From assembly GCA_014529385.2 (NCBI GenBank), contig CM043959.1, positions 92,359,529 to 92,423,528 on the forward strand: DNA of 64,000 nt, read 5' to 3'. Below, piece by piece: positions 44,291 to 56,010 of the stretch (position 1 is its first letter; each line of letters starts with the position of its first letter). Both the position numbers and the translations under genes were made by a program. Source of the DNA: Adiantum capillus-veneris (taxonomy: Eukaryota; Streptophyta; Polypodiopsida; Polypodiales; Pteridaceae). A model generated the notes under the pieces. It was not told where the DNA came from. It did not search any database and saw only the letters and a list, made by a program, of their open reading frames with translations.

Positions 44291-45387
44291 CAAAGACATA
44301 CTAGTTCTTAGGGAGAGCCTTAATGGTCTCAACTTCTACCCCTAGGGTTCCCCACTGGTTTTTTTATCCAGCCTCACAATATATCAGCAGAAGGTCACGT
44401 ACCAGCCAGAAGCCCTATCAGAGCCCTATTCTCTAGATCATTTTGTCTTTTATGGATTTGAACAGCAGGTAAGATTACAACAGGCTTACCTCCTACAGTC
44501 TATTGATGGCATGCTGGAGCAGGGTGTAATGAAAATGGCCTATGAATTTTGAGAGTACCGGAATTAGGAAATTAGATGAAGCACTTTTGTGAGATTACTT
44601 TGTGAGCATAGGGGGTGAACTTAATTGATGGTAGCAACATAAACATGGTACTTAGTTAACTTGGCATGAATAATACTTTTGCAAGAGAGAGAGTTTAGAG
44701 AACATGAAAATAGTTGAGGACCGGATTCATATGGATCCGGTCCCCCTTGCGATAGGCATTTGTATTATAGTTTCTCCCATCAAAAGAGACTTGGTACAAT
44801 ACAATCTTTGTGTTCCTTGTGACCTAGGTGATGCAATGAAGATGGAAAGCTTCATGCATCACAAGCATAACATAAACTTTGTAGAAAGCATTAACTATCC
44901 CGAGCCTCAGTCCCAAGGCCTCAAACACCTTCGAAGGTGGAGAGAGCTAGCGGGGAATGAGGATAGGCAAGAGAAGAAGAAACATTTCATAGGAGAAAGA
45001 AATAGCTCCTCACTTATCATCCCTCTTCTTACTAGCATACATAATAGCATAGTAATGGAGATGGAGAAGATGGCAAGCTTAAGCATTGAAGCATGGCTCT
45101 TGGTTGGATTTGCATTCCATAGCCAAGAGTGTTGGTGTAGGCTCTCACTTCTCACAAGCTTGGAAAAGGAGGTGGAGTTCCTCAACTTTCACCAAGTGAA
45201 AATGATCCACAAAATGAGTGTGTGTGTGTGGCGTATATCCCCCTAGCACCCCCCTTGCTTGCTTGGGGTGAGTTGTGGCTTTTCCACATGCTTCAAGCTC
45301 ATTGGTCCCCTCTCCCCCTAGCCAATTACATGCAGCATGCAGTCAAGTACATGGCTAATCTTTTGACAAGTGTCCTCCTTACCCCTT

Positions 45388-45390
<3 letters not shown>
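44291..45390. other. Unassigned region, one open frame of unknown value
   Basis: A 180-codon plus-strand frame (44704-45246) starts MKIVEDRIHMDPVPLAIGIC but has no domain and irregular composition; I do not call it a gene. Nothing else is recognised. Confidence 0.3.

Positions 45391-45435
<45 letters not shown>
45391..45435. repeat. (GA)22 microsatellite
   Basis: A 45 bp GA run. Confidence 0.95.
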
Positions 45436-45439
<4 letters not shown>

Positions 45440-45728
45440 AAAATATCTAGATATTTGTTGGATGGACTAGAAGCTCATTGGACCCCTCTTTAGCCCAACC
45501 AATAGCATTCAAACACACCATGTAGTTAAGCTTAGAGAGAGTCTGACATGTGTCCCATGTGCCCTTTGAGAAAAAGGGTGCCCTTTGGGTGAGTGGAAGG
45601 TTAGGTCAAAGATTCCCCTAGCTTTGGAACTTTTATGCATAGGAAGCTTCTCAAGCACCTTCCTCATTAAGTATGACAAGTACCTCGAGTACCTTAGTCA
45701 TCAAGCATGACAAGCACTTTAGGTGGAT

Positions 45729-45860
45729 TTCCCACCTCAAGATCAACCCTAGCTTGCCTAAGGTCAAAGGCAAGTTTAGGTCGGGTTCCCACCTCAAGCT
45801 CAACCCTAGCTTGCCTAAGGTCAAAGGCAAGTTTAGGCCAGATTCCCACCTAAAGTTTTC
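45729..45860 (+). repeat. 57 bp tandem repeat, two units plus part
   Basis: TTCCCACCTCAAG recurs at 45729 and 45786 with the CAACCCTAGCTTGCCTAAGG block in each; a third partial unit starts near 45843. Confidence 0.9.
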
Positions 45861-46588
45861 CTTTGACTAAGGTCAAAGGACTTTCAACACTAACCATTGG
45901 AGGTCTTTAATGAACCTAACCCTAAGGTCTTTTAAGCTCCATTAGTTAACCTTGCTCTTTGACAGACCATCTCTCATTTGGACCCCTTTACCATTAGCCC
46001 CGTGTTGAGATAGATCCGTAAGCACATGTCTATATTCTAACCCTTGTTCCCGTTTATTATCCCACATTAAATGATCAATTTAATATGAGAAAATCATTTG
46101 GGTTGGTTAGATATTAAATTTAATGACACAAGGCTTCCACCTCAAGAATGTTGATCGTCTCTGGTAGGTTGAGGGGTGCAGCGACAGAGCCTTCAACACC
46201 CCCAGCAGATACCCTTGTTGGTGCGAAGGGAGGGCTACGTGAAGAACCGTACTTCATGGTGAATGGCTCTTGCAACTTCAAGGCGCTCTATGCTATCAGG
46301 TGGTAGCGTAAAATCAGGCAACAGCACTTCAGCTTGGGACTGGTGGAGACAGTGCAGATGATGCAGAGCACTTGGGCCGATTGTATGAAAAAATGGGGGG
46401 GAGTTATTGTGAACGAGGGACTGGTGTGGTAATGCTCCCGAGGCCTAGATGTTTGGCACCCTATTGTCTTGGCCTAGAGTAGGTGATCTGGCCTGGGAGG
46501 TCATCTCATCTAGCCGGAGGTGGGAAGTTAATGAGGTGCGGTTATCCCTGGGTGGGCACTGCTAGAGCCTACGCCATCGCTAGGGTTT
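45861..46588. other. Unassigned
   Basis: A GC-richer segment around 46150-46400 can be read as EPYFMVNGSCNFKALYAIRW on the plus strand, but no family is recognised. There is no gene call. Confidence 0.3.
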
Positions 46589-46815
46589 ATAAATCTGAAA
46601 ATTGATGTGCTCTACATATCTAGATGCATCACCTAGATGTAAGGCTCATAATTACTCTTGATATTTTGCTAACTTTTCTTAGTATTTCTTTGGAATCTTG
46701 TGGTAGTTGATCATCTTGCGGTTATCTCTAATCAAAAGGGCAAAATGTACAAGCACAAGGGCATTGTAGGTATCATTTGCATGCTCATCATCCAAATCTT
46801 CATCCTCATTATTAG
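46589..46815 (+). repeat. Dispersed direct repeat, copy 1
   Basis: The stretch from AATTGATGTGCTCTACATAT to CATCCAAATCTTCATC matches 52283-52502 with few differences. Confidence 0.9.
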
Positions 46816-47470
46816 AGGGTTGGGGAAACCTCACCTAAGGTCTTGGAGCACAATTAGGCTCATCCAGAAGCTCTACTCCTCCTCAACCGCAATAGCTCTC
46901 TCCCTCTGTTATATTACTCATCTATCACACCTTTATCAAGGAGTAATTGTGGTGATTAGTACTCATCCATGAGGATTACATACGAAAGGCACAATCACCT
47001 AATTTTTATAATTCACTTGCAAAATTTTCTTGCTCTCCATATGTATTTAAGGCTTTAATAGGTGGTAGGCTCATGCAAAAGCTCTTGTCCTCCTCTACTA
47101 CTATAGCTCTCTCCCTCTGTTACATTATTCATCTATGGCACCTTTATCAAGGTGTAATTGTGCTGATTAATACTTATCCATGAGGACTTCATATGAAAGG
47201 CACAATCACCTAATATTTATCATTTTCTTGCAAGATTTCGTGCTCTCCATAGGTAGTTCAGGCTTGTGTAGGTTGTAGGCTCATATAGAATCTCTTGTCT
47301 TCCTTTGTTCTAATAGCTCTCCTCCTCTCTTATATTACTTATCCATCGCACCTTTATCAAGGAGTAATTGTGGTGATTAGTACTTATCTATGAGGATTAC
47401 ATACAAAAGGCACTATTACCTACTTTTTATCATTCTCTTGCTCTTGCTCTTCATAGGTTTTTAAGGCTCG
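46816..47470 (+). repeat. ~210 bp tandem repeat, three units
   Basis: TAGCTCTCTCCCTCTGTTA, CACCTTTATCAAGG and GAAAGGCACAATCACCTAAT recur with starts near 46894, 47105 and 47315, spaced 211 and 210 bp. Confidence 0.88.
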
Positions 47471-47770
47471 CAAATGTGGTAGGCCATGAGAGAAGAGGCT
47501 AAGATAGTTTTTTTCATATTGGTTATGTGATTAAGGGGCCAATTAAATTATGGTTTGTGAAGATCTTAGCCTTCAAAATCAATATGAGTTAAAGTAGAGC
47601 TTAAAGCACATTGTTTACAAGTTTTGTTCTCTTTAATACAAGCCCTTTTTTGGCGGGCGGCTACTGAGGGCCCCGCGAGGGGGGTGTGGGTGGCTTCAAT
47701 AAATTTCTAACCCTCATCGACTACACTCTCCAAAATGGAGAGGAAGAAATTCTTTTTGAGAAAATTGCAA

Positions 47771-47898
47771 CAAGCCACATAAGAGGGGAAGATCTCCTCC
47801 TCCTTTACAACAAAAAACTCCATGAAAATTGTAGCAAGCCACATAAGAGGAGAAGATCTCCTTCTTCTTTACAACAACGAAATCCATCAAGAAGAGGC
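47771..47898 (+). repeat. 64 bp tandem repeat, two units
   Basis: CAAGCCACATAAGAGG recurs at 47771 and 47835, followed by GAAGATCTCCT and TTTACAACAA in each unit. It lies next to the LINE insertion site. Confidence 0.85.
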
Positions 47899-47903
47899 AA
47901 CTT
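47887..47903. repeat. 17 bp target-site duplication of LINE (left)
   Basis: TCAAGAAGAGGCAACTT occurs here and again at 49830-49846. Confidence 0.9.
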
Positions 47904-49829
47904 TTTTTTTCTTTTTTTTTCTTGCAAAACTCACAATTGTGAGTGGATAGTATTAAGAACATAAATATATACCAATCCTTGAGCTCATTGAGGGTCAAAG
48001 GATTACAAGTTATCTGCTTGGCAAAGAAACCATTCCTACTCCTCGGCTTTACTTATTACAAGATGTTACGTATTGTTCTAGACCAGTCCTCTGAGGCTTG
48101 TTTGCATCCAATCCTGTGGATCATCAATCTGCTCTCTTGCGTGATTTCACAAAGCTTGTCACATCTAGATCCCCCTCAAACACGCGGTGGTTCCTTACTT
48201 GCCAAATATGGTGGAAGAAGTAGTACCTGATTATTTGAGTGCAGAGGAGAAGAGCAGGACTCCCCATCCTGTTACTACCAAAGAACAGATCATTCTTGAA
48301 GAACTTAATTTTCCATATACTTTGAATCCACTTGCATATTTTCCCATCCATGCCCCTGATTGCATGGCATCCCATGAAAAGGTGGGCTAGGTCTTCACTG
48401 GCTATTCTGCACCCCGAGCAACGATCGGACCCGATGCCTCTTTCTTGTATCTTTACGCCCGTCTCTGCAGAGCACCCCACATCACTTTCCACAGAAATAT
48501 CTTCATATAATGAGGCCATCTTGGCTTCCAGATGTTCTACATGACTCCGTCCACTATTTTTCCATCAAGTGCCTCTTCCATAATTTGTTGAGGGGGCTAC
48601 ACCAATCAGGCTCGTGCATTAATGCATGGTAAATGCCATTAGAGTGTGGTTTCCAAAAGAGGCTACTCCCGGGCCTTCTCCCAGGCCATCTCCAAGCGTC
48701 CCATTCAAAGTTGGATTCACAAATTGGTATCACCACCTTATCAAGCTCTTTAATCACCCTATAGACTAGTAAGATCTCAAAGCCATCCATTTGAAATTGG
48801 ATGGCTAAAGAGTCAGCCATTTTCCAGCACTTCCTGTTGCCATTCCAGAATTGCTCTAGTCGAACGAGCCCCTTATTATTCACCTTCCTGGGCATTTCTA
48901 TCCAGTAGGGGCTTTGCAGCAGCCCCACTATTTTAGAGAGCCAAGGGGACCAGTGCAATGTGGAGTTCTTAAAGTATCTGGTTACTTCCCCCCATTCCAA
49001 AACCTCAGCAACACTTTTGCACTTCCTCATCAGCTCCCCTGAGAGTCCAGCAGATCTACGATAAGACCACTTCGGGGCGAGAAGTTTGTCATGCATCACA
49101 ACCTCCTTCCACTTTCCCCCTTTTGATCCCAGTTTTGCTGCATCAATCATTTCCTTGGTCATGATAGCCCAAGTTTGGTCCTGTTTAGCCAATGAGACCA
49201 TAAATTTGGCACAAAGGGCCTCAGCATGAGATACAGGGTTAAGAATGCCGAGCCCTCCTTGGTCTACCGGGCGAGCAACTACCTCCCATCTAGCCCACTA
49301 CCATGGCCGGGAGGTTTTTGTGTTCTTCTTCCAAAGAAACCTTTTCACTGGTTTTAAGAATTCTTTCCAGTTACACTTAGCCATCTTGAGCATGGGGCTG
49401 AGGAAAGCAATATACAGGATCATAAAAGCATTGATCACTCTGATCCGGCTTTGGAAGGGTAGGAGAGAAAACTCCCACCTTCTCATTTTGGCGCTTATTT
49501 TTTCCATGACCCATTGAAATCTTTGACTGTGGGTTACGTCCACCCCTACGGGGGCTCCCAGGTGTCTAAATATGCTCCCTTTTGAGATAATCTCCTGTCC
49601 AAACTGCAGGGTCAAAAGAGTCGTTCTCCGACAGGGAGATTAGTCTTGACTTCTCTATATTTCACTTGGATCTCGAGGCCACAGCAAATGTTTGCACAAT
49701 CTCCAGAGCTCTCCTGACAAATTGAGGGCATGCCTTCAAGAATAGGAGCGAATCATTTGCAAACATTTTGGCTAGTAGCTGGTCGTTGCCCGGCAATGCC
49801 AGACCTTGAATTGTGGAATCTTTTGAGGT
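47904..49829 (-). mobile_element. 5'-truncated L1-like LINE with poly-A tail
   Basis: On the minus strand the insertion ends in an A-rich tail (plus-strand T9-C-T9 tract at 47902-47920) and is flanked by a perfect 17 bp duplication. It starts inside RT, so it is truncated at the 5' end, as is usual for target-primed reverse transcription. Length is about 1.9 kb. Confidence 0.93.
48124..49829 (-). pseudogene. LINE ORF2 C-terminal part: RT and zinc-finger region
   Basis: The minus strand begins TIQGLALPGNDQLLAKMFAN followed by DSLLFL, the RT motif in which FADD has become FAND. It continues with GSIFRHLGAPVGVDVTHSQR and RIRVINAFMILYIAFLSPML (49298-49615), then a connecting region (48554-49201), and ends with CSGCRIASEDLAHLFMGC, the zf-RVT pattern C-x2-C-x8-H-x4-C (48124-48519). 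Three frames are involved, so frameshifts are present, and the catalytic Asp change adds to inactivity. Endonuclease and ORF1 are missing. Confidence 0.9.
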
Positions 49830-49846
49830 TCAAGAAGAGGCAACTT

Positions 49847-52282
49847 AAAGAAGGGGGTTTGATCTCTTCTATTAATGATGATGTTGTGCCTCCAAGGAGA
49901 TGTGGCCCCAATTTCTCTACAATCAAGTCATTTCATCAAAGAAACAAAGGTCATAATTCTCACATTTTCTTTTTTTGAAGAATGGAATAAGATAAAAATC
50001 CATGGTCAAAGAAGAAAGCGAGAGACACGCTATCCTGTGTTTTCACCCTCGCGATTTGCACATTTTGATTCAAGCACTTTTGAATGTGGGACAAGTCTCA
50101 AAAAACTCAAGCAAAGGAGAACGGAGCAAGGAAGAAGGCAATGGTGAGCTAGCATGAAATCTCAAGGTACGATGCCAAAAACTTAGAAGGAATGTCAAGT
50201 TGCAATCATGAAGCTATTTCTTAATGACCAGTAGATTAAGATGTCCAAAAAAAATCTCAAGAAAAACAAGGGAGAAGCTCCAAAAGTAGGTAGATAAGTC
50301 TTGGGAAGCACAATTTCAAATCCACATAGATTTTTGTGAACCAAAGTAGCAATTTGGAATTGGGCTTTTTGATGATATGTGGGTATTTATCAATGCACAC
50401 CGTCCCAAAACAATTTTTGCTATCATTCATCACATAATGATAGCATTTTCCTCCTACCAACAATAAAAGAACTCGACCGTTGATCTAAACAAAAAAATTT
50501 GGCATAAGTCATTTATCTCACATTTGTAAAGGAAGCAATCAACTCTTGCTTGCAAAAATGGAGATATAAAGAGGAGAACCATTGCTTCGTTGTCCTCTCA
50601 AAGCATGCAAAGAAGGCAACTCCATAAGCTACAACAATATATTCTCTTGAATCAAAGAACGAGGAGTCACTCTTATGCTATGCTAGGTGCCAATATTGAG
50701 GTTGATTGGGAATATCATTGAAAGCTACAAATTAGAGAACAAGGAAATACTCTACCACTTGTGTTCCAAGAAACTTTTAATGAATCACTTAAAAACATTG
50801 CTTATGACTCTCAAGAAGTTAAACTCATACTCTAACTCTCCCTTATCCAAGGAGGAAATATAATTTAAGTGATTTCCTCATAAGAATGTTAATCTATTTG
50901 TCCCTGACTTTATTGCTAGAGACTTACTACAACAAGGCAAGAGGACAGTTGACCTATCTCAAGTAGCTCTCCTCCCAATAAGCTACCATATAGAGTCTTT
51001 CCAGTTCAAAAAGAGGAGATTATGGGACAAGTGTCTGTGTGTGTCATGTCCTAGGGAGCGACATGGTGCAATATGGAGATATTGCTCATTATGGTCACTA
51101 TTTCCCCTCTCCCATGACTAGAAATAAAGAGTGGGAAGGGGAGAAGAAGGAGGCATTGCACATCGAGGATGAAACTTGGCACCCTTGGTGGATTCAAAGG
51201 GAATTTGAACATACTCAAACCCATATAAAATTACAACGGGTATGGTTACAAACAGTAAAGGGGAAAATCTTTAGACTTATGGGGTTTTTCTATTAAAACT
51301 TTTGGCTACAAAGGTTTTGACTACAATGGTATGAATAGCACATACATTTTACATCTTGAAAAAAGGATGACAGCGAGTAAATTGAAAGCTTTCCATTACA
51401 CTTATTACAATAGGTGGGTGGGTTTCTCTTCTTGGCATTTAATTTGTCCTATATGTTGGAATCATCCACTTTGGGATTTCAATATCACCACCATCATCTA
51501 GTGACAACATTGCAGTCAGGTTTGTCAGTGAAGGGTACTAAAAGTGGTGGAGCATGAGGCCTGATTTGAAAATTGATGCGCATTAGTGTGGCTTGAAGTG
51601 GTCAAAGTTGTAGGTGAGGTGGCATCATGTTTGGCTTTAGAAATAGTTTGATGCCATTCCTGTACCTTGGATCGACATTGCAATATTGAAGTATATCCTA
51701 GTAGATCTCTTGTAAGTATTGTAGGGTTGCAGCAGTGTGAACAAAGATCTATATAGACTCATATCGGTGTTGACTGCATCATTGCTATTTTTGCAAGCTA
51801 CCATTGTTGCTTGCAAGTTTTATTTGACTTTGTCCTTATGCTCCTACAATATCATGACTTGCACTTCAAAGAGTTAGATTGCATAGCTTGTCATAGTCAT
51901 TCATGGTGTTGATCACTCAATGACTTCTAGATAGCTTCTTTAGATTCTTTGTCTACTCCTTCGCTTTAGCTCTGAGCTTTGTGCTCCACAAATCAAGTTG
52001 TTTGATTTTTGTTTGGAGATTGGCTAGCTCTTATGTATGTTTTTCCTTGAATATTTGGATGCTATTGCCGCTCATTTTGATGTATTTGTAGATATGCTTT
52101 CAACATGCAGTATATACTTTTTAGGGAATTTCTAGTGAGTACCTAGAGTTTATTTGTGCAATCTAGCATTTCAAGGATGATGTGTGCACACTTGAAATTA
52201 TAGTGGTTGAGGGGGGACACGTGCATTCCAGTGAGCAGCTCTCCAACACCATGAATCTTGGCACCAATTTCCTTTTCTCAAA
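49847..52282. other. Unassigned region with decayed coding-like text
   Basis: From about 50575 to 51300 the plus strand gives protein-like pieces: SQSMQRRQLHKLQQYILLNQ, then NKLPYRVFPVQKEEIMGQV (similar to the PPYRVSQAQQEEIMRQV RT leader of the chromovirus), and the 51039-51296 frame (HYGHYFPSPMTRNKEWEGEK). The second suggests an old Gypsy fragment. The 51039 frame is unrecognised. The rest of the region shows nothing. Confidence 0.35.
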
Positions 52283-52502
52283 ATCTAAAAATTGATGTGC
52301 TCTACATATCTATATGCATCACCTAGATGTAAGGCTCATAATTACTCTTAACATTTTGCTAACTTTCCTTAGGATTTCTTTGGAATCTTGTGGTAGTTGA
52401 TCATCTTGCGGTTATCTCTAATCAAAAGGGCAAAAGGTACATGCACAAGGGCATTGTAGGTATCATTTGTATGCTCATCATCCAAATCTTCATCTTCATT
52501 AG
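52283..52502 (+). repeat. Dispersed direct repeat, copy 2
   Basis: Matches 46589-46815. The intervening 5.5 kb contains the 210 bp repeats and the LINE. Confidence 0.9.
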
Positions 52503-52966
52503 CATTAAGCTCTTTCAGGAGCTTGCAAGTTGGTGATAGATATATCATAAGCTTCAACAAGCTTCTTTACAAATTTGATGAGCCACTCCTATAGCTTGCG
52601 AGCATGCATCATATGAAATTTTTGTGTTTGGGTAAAGGCAGTATGTGCCTTCCTTTAGAATGAACGTCCAGTGTCTGCCACCCATTGACCTCACTAACCC
52701 ACTCACTTATTCTTTATATCAAAGAAGAATAAAAAGTGTGTTGAAAATATGCTTGCAAGGAAATATACCAGCTTAGAGAAGACAAAGGAAGATCAAGGCA
52801 CACAACAGAGAGTAGTATTTCTTAGTATGCTATGGAAAGATAAGCTAGCCCTAGAGTGATGGGCGTTTATACAATGCACAAGGGAAAAAACCTCCTAGTG
52901 AGGGAAAAATGCCTCGACGTTCCTAAGTGTGTTCACACACATCATTACCACATGTATATGGTAACA
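52503..52966. other. Probable 3' LTR zone of the following Copia
   Basis: A minus-strand reading begins TGTTACCATATACATG at 52966, right after a polypurine-like CCCAATGGGGGTT (52967-52979). A TGTTGAAAATATG at 52739 would give TGTT...AACA ends (about 228 bp), but no matching 5' LTR was found, so the left limit is tentative. Confidence 0.4.
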
Positions 52967-53490
52967 AACCCCCATTGGGAGCAATGGGATGAATGAGAGC
53001 TGGCACATAGAGTATAGGAAAGTGCCATGCCCTGAGGACAAGACCAGTCCACATAGGGGAGTAAGACCAAAGATTTGGAGAAAGCTTTAAAATTCTTACG
53101 AGACAATGCCTTTGTGAAAAGATATGCAAGATTGTCATGTGTTGGCACATAAGCCAAGTTGATCTCTCTTGCTGCTGAGATCCTCTCTCTGACGTATTGG
53201 TAATACACCTCAATGTGCTATGTGCGAGCATGAAAAATTGGGTTCCTTGCAACTTCCAGTGCACTCTGACTGTCAATGTGGATGGTGTTGGCAGTGTCAT
53301 GTCTGACACCCAAATCAGCCATAACATAAGGCGTCTGAGCCATACACACTCAACCATAGCTGTGAAGACTGCCATGTACTCAGTCTCACAACTAGAAGTG
53401 GCCACAGTAGGTTGCTTCTTGCTCAACCATGATGTACATGAAATGCCGAGCATGAAACAAAAACCACTCTTGGACACTTATGTATCATAA
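52945..53490 (-). pseudogene. Copia RNase H (second Copia element)
   Basis: The minus strand contains SKSGFCFMLGISCTSWLSKK, QPTVATSSCETEYMAVFTAM and VECVWLRRLMLW, then in another frame INLAYVPTHDNLAYLFTKAL. These are the Copia RNase H blocks in order. A frameshift near 53200 splits the gene. Confidence 0.9.
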
Positions 53491-54862
53491 CAAGAAGCGC
53501 AAAGTGAGTTCAAAAAAGCATGTAAATCTGGCGGCAATGATCTCCCCTTGGAATAAAACAACCCAAGATGCAAAGTGGCACTCAAATAGCAAAAGATCCA
53601 CTTGCTACCCGCCAATTCTTAGACACTGGGCTATGCATAAATCTGCTGACTTGTGAGACTACAATTGAATATCCAGCCTCGTGTTGCAATCATAAATAAG
53701 GCATCCAACAACAATTTGGTAAAGAGTGACATAAGCAGGGTCACCATCATCATGAAGACACAATCTCAAACATGTGTTCCTGGGAGTGGCAATAGGTTTG
53801 CAGTCCTGAAGTCCAAACTTACATAGCAATGTTTGTATGTAATTTGTTTGACACAAGGCAATACCACCATCACACTACTTAAATTGTATGCCCAAGTAAT
53901 GATGCATTAGCTTCAACTATTTCATCTTAAAAGTAGCATTCAAATCAGCCTTAAATTCAGCAATATGTGACTCATTAGGACCAGTGATGATCAGCAAATC
54001 ATCCACTTATAGAACAACAACAAGAAGTACATCACCCTCACGCTTTACAAAAAAAAAATGCTTTCTATTGGACTGTTACAAAAGCCTCGTTTAACCAAAT
54101 GAGTGTCATCTTTCTCATACCAAGCACGAGGAGATTGATTCAACCCATACAAAGTTTCTTACATATGCACACTTTTACTTCCCGTTCTTTAATGACAAAG
54201 TGCGAGGTTGCATTACATAAACTTTCTCAAATATGTCCCCATTCAAGAAAAAAGTAACAATATCTGATTGATGTACATCCCAACCAAAATGAGTTGTCAA
54301 TACACATAGAAAACGCACAATAGTCATACAAAAAGTGCGAGAAAAGTCTCTTCATAATCTATGCCTTTCTCCTGAGCATAGCCTTTTGCAACAAGTTGAA
54401 CCTTATAGCGATCAATCTCATCATCTGGCTTGCATTTCAACCTGTAAACCCACTTCGTACCAATGGCCTTTTGCCAAGAGGCAAATCACATAAAGTCCAT
54501 GTGTCATTTTCTATAAGTGCCTTATATTTTGATTGCATGGGAGCCATCCAATTTTTAGAATTCTGTGTTTCATCAAAATACATAGGTTCCTCAACATCAC
54601 ATAAGCTAGAAATAGCCAAAGCATAAAAATCTGATGCATAAGATGCATGACGAGAACCAGAACGAGTACGCCTAGACAAAGGTGCATCCAATTTACTATC
54701 ACGCAAAGTATGCATAAGCCATTTTGCCATACCTCTAGCCTGCTCATTCTCAGCCCTTTCCTCATGAAGTACATCATGTATATCTGCTTCAGTAAATAGG
54801 TTGATCTGTAACATTTTCAGAAACCCCCATAGGCTGTACCTTTGCCTCATGCAAATGTACAT
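53491..54862 (-). pseudogene. Copia reverse transcriptase (second element)
   Basis: In order on the minus strand: YKALIENDTWTLCDLPLGKR (54437-54862 frame), TKWVYRLKCKPDDEIDRYKV and LVAKGYAQEKGIDYEETF (about 54340-54470), DVHQSDIVTFFLNGDIFEKV (about 54220-54280), VDDLLIITGPNESHIAEFKA (about 53960-54010; the Tyr before VDD is a stop), and the 53659-53856 frame (TNYIQTLLCKFGLQDCKPIA). Many stops are present, so it is inactive. Confidence 0.88.
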
Positions 54863-55371
54863 TCATATTTCCACCAATAAAAAGAGGTAATAAATTGTCA
54901 CGAATGTCATGTCAGCTTAAATCACTGTCTCTAGTACATGACAACAAGGGATGAACAAAATCTTCCACAAACACAACATTATGTGAGACCAAGATACGCT
55001 TTGTTCGCAGATGGTACAACCGGTAACCTTTGCTTTTAGTATTGTAACCAACAAAAATGCATTTTGACAACCTTATCATCAAATTTTCTGCGATGTGTTT
55101 GTGGCGCCAAAGTGTAAGCCAAACAGCCAAAAACACGCATATGATCAATAACTGGCTTTCTATCATGCCATTCTTCTCAAGGAGTCATAGATTGCAAAGC
55201 TTTTGTAGGATCTTGTTAAGTATATAAGTGGCACATATGATATCCGCAAGACAAAACGAATGTGGCAAAGCTTGGATTTTGGCCATACATTGATCCATTT
55301 CCATAAGTAACCTGTTTTTCCTCTCAACTTCACCATTTCGTTGAGGTGTATACGACATTGTTCTTCTCAAA
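54863..55371 (-). pseudogene. Copia integrase C-terminal part
   Basis: The 55185-55370 frame has YTPQRNGEVERKNRLLMEM, carrying the catalytic Glu of the Q-x-NG-x2-ERKNR block. The 54912-55166 frame has RLSKCIFVGYNTKSKGYRLY and VSHNVVFVEDF, the end of the integrase region. A frameshift or stop lies between the two frames. Confidence 0.88.
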
Positions 55372-56010
55372 GCTTCTCCAACAAGTTACTTATGCAAGAA
55401 GCTAATTTCCTAAAAGTGTCTTATGCAAGAAGCTACTTTCCTACAAGTGTCTTATGCAAGAAGCTACTTTCCCGACAAGTGGCTTATGCAAGAAGCTATT
55501 TTCCTACAAGTGGATACTTTTCAATTGAACAAGTGGCTTTTTCAACAAGCTACTTTGCAACAAGTGGCTTATTCAACAAGCTATTTTTCAACAAGTGGCT
55601 TCTTCAACAAGCTACTTCCAACAAGTTACTTTTTTTCACCTTATCCTTATTCTTTCTTATGATTTTTTTTCTTGGGATAAAACTAATATCCCATGCATTT
55701 GTGAAAGTTGAAAGTGTCTCGTGGATAGCTTTGCATTGGCTATATCCATGTTTCCATGGTGAAAACTGAAAGTGTCTCGTGGGTAGCTCGGGTGCTTGAC
55801 TATAGACCAAATTTACTCAATTGTATTTGAAAAGTTGGCGGCTTAGATATGTCATCAAGGGTAAGGGCTAAGAGGAGGACCTTACAACTAAATCCATATC
55901 TGCACATACTGCCTCATACAAACTTATGTGATCCTTATAACGAACAGAGGCATGCATACTAGCATGTTTTGACTCACAAGTTTGTGATAGGGAAAAAGAT
56001 TCCTGCAACA
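55372..56010. mobile_element. ~640 bp insertion in integrase, with minisatellite
   Basis: Integrase text to the right ends GIKHQ near 56020 and resumes at YTPQRNG at about 55350, although these are only a few residues apart in intact Copia. The inserted DNA carries a ~31 bp minisatellite at 55376-55630. Its right half also has a minus-strand open stretch (SFSLSQTCESKHASMHASVR). Ends and duplication are not clear. Confidence 0.6.
55376..55630 (+). repeat. Minisatellite, ~31 bp unit, about eight copies
   Basis: Units follow CAAGTGGCTTATGCAAGAAG plus CTACTTTCCTA. The later copies read TTCAACAAGC in place of GCAAGAAGC and are somewhat more diverged. Confidence 0.9.

Noticed and set aside
44704-45246. 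180-codon ORF
   Set aside because: No domain, no codon or context support, beside a microsatellite.
46589-52502. Direct repeats considered as LTRs of one element
   Set aside because: They lack TG...CA ends, primer site and polypurine tract.
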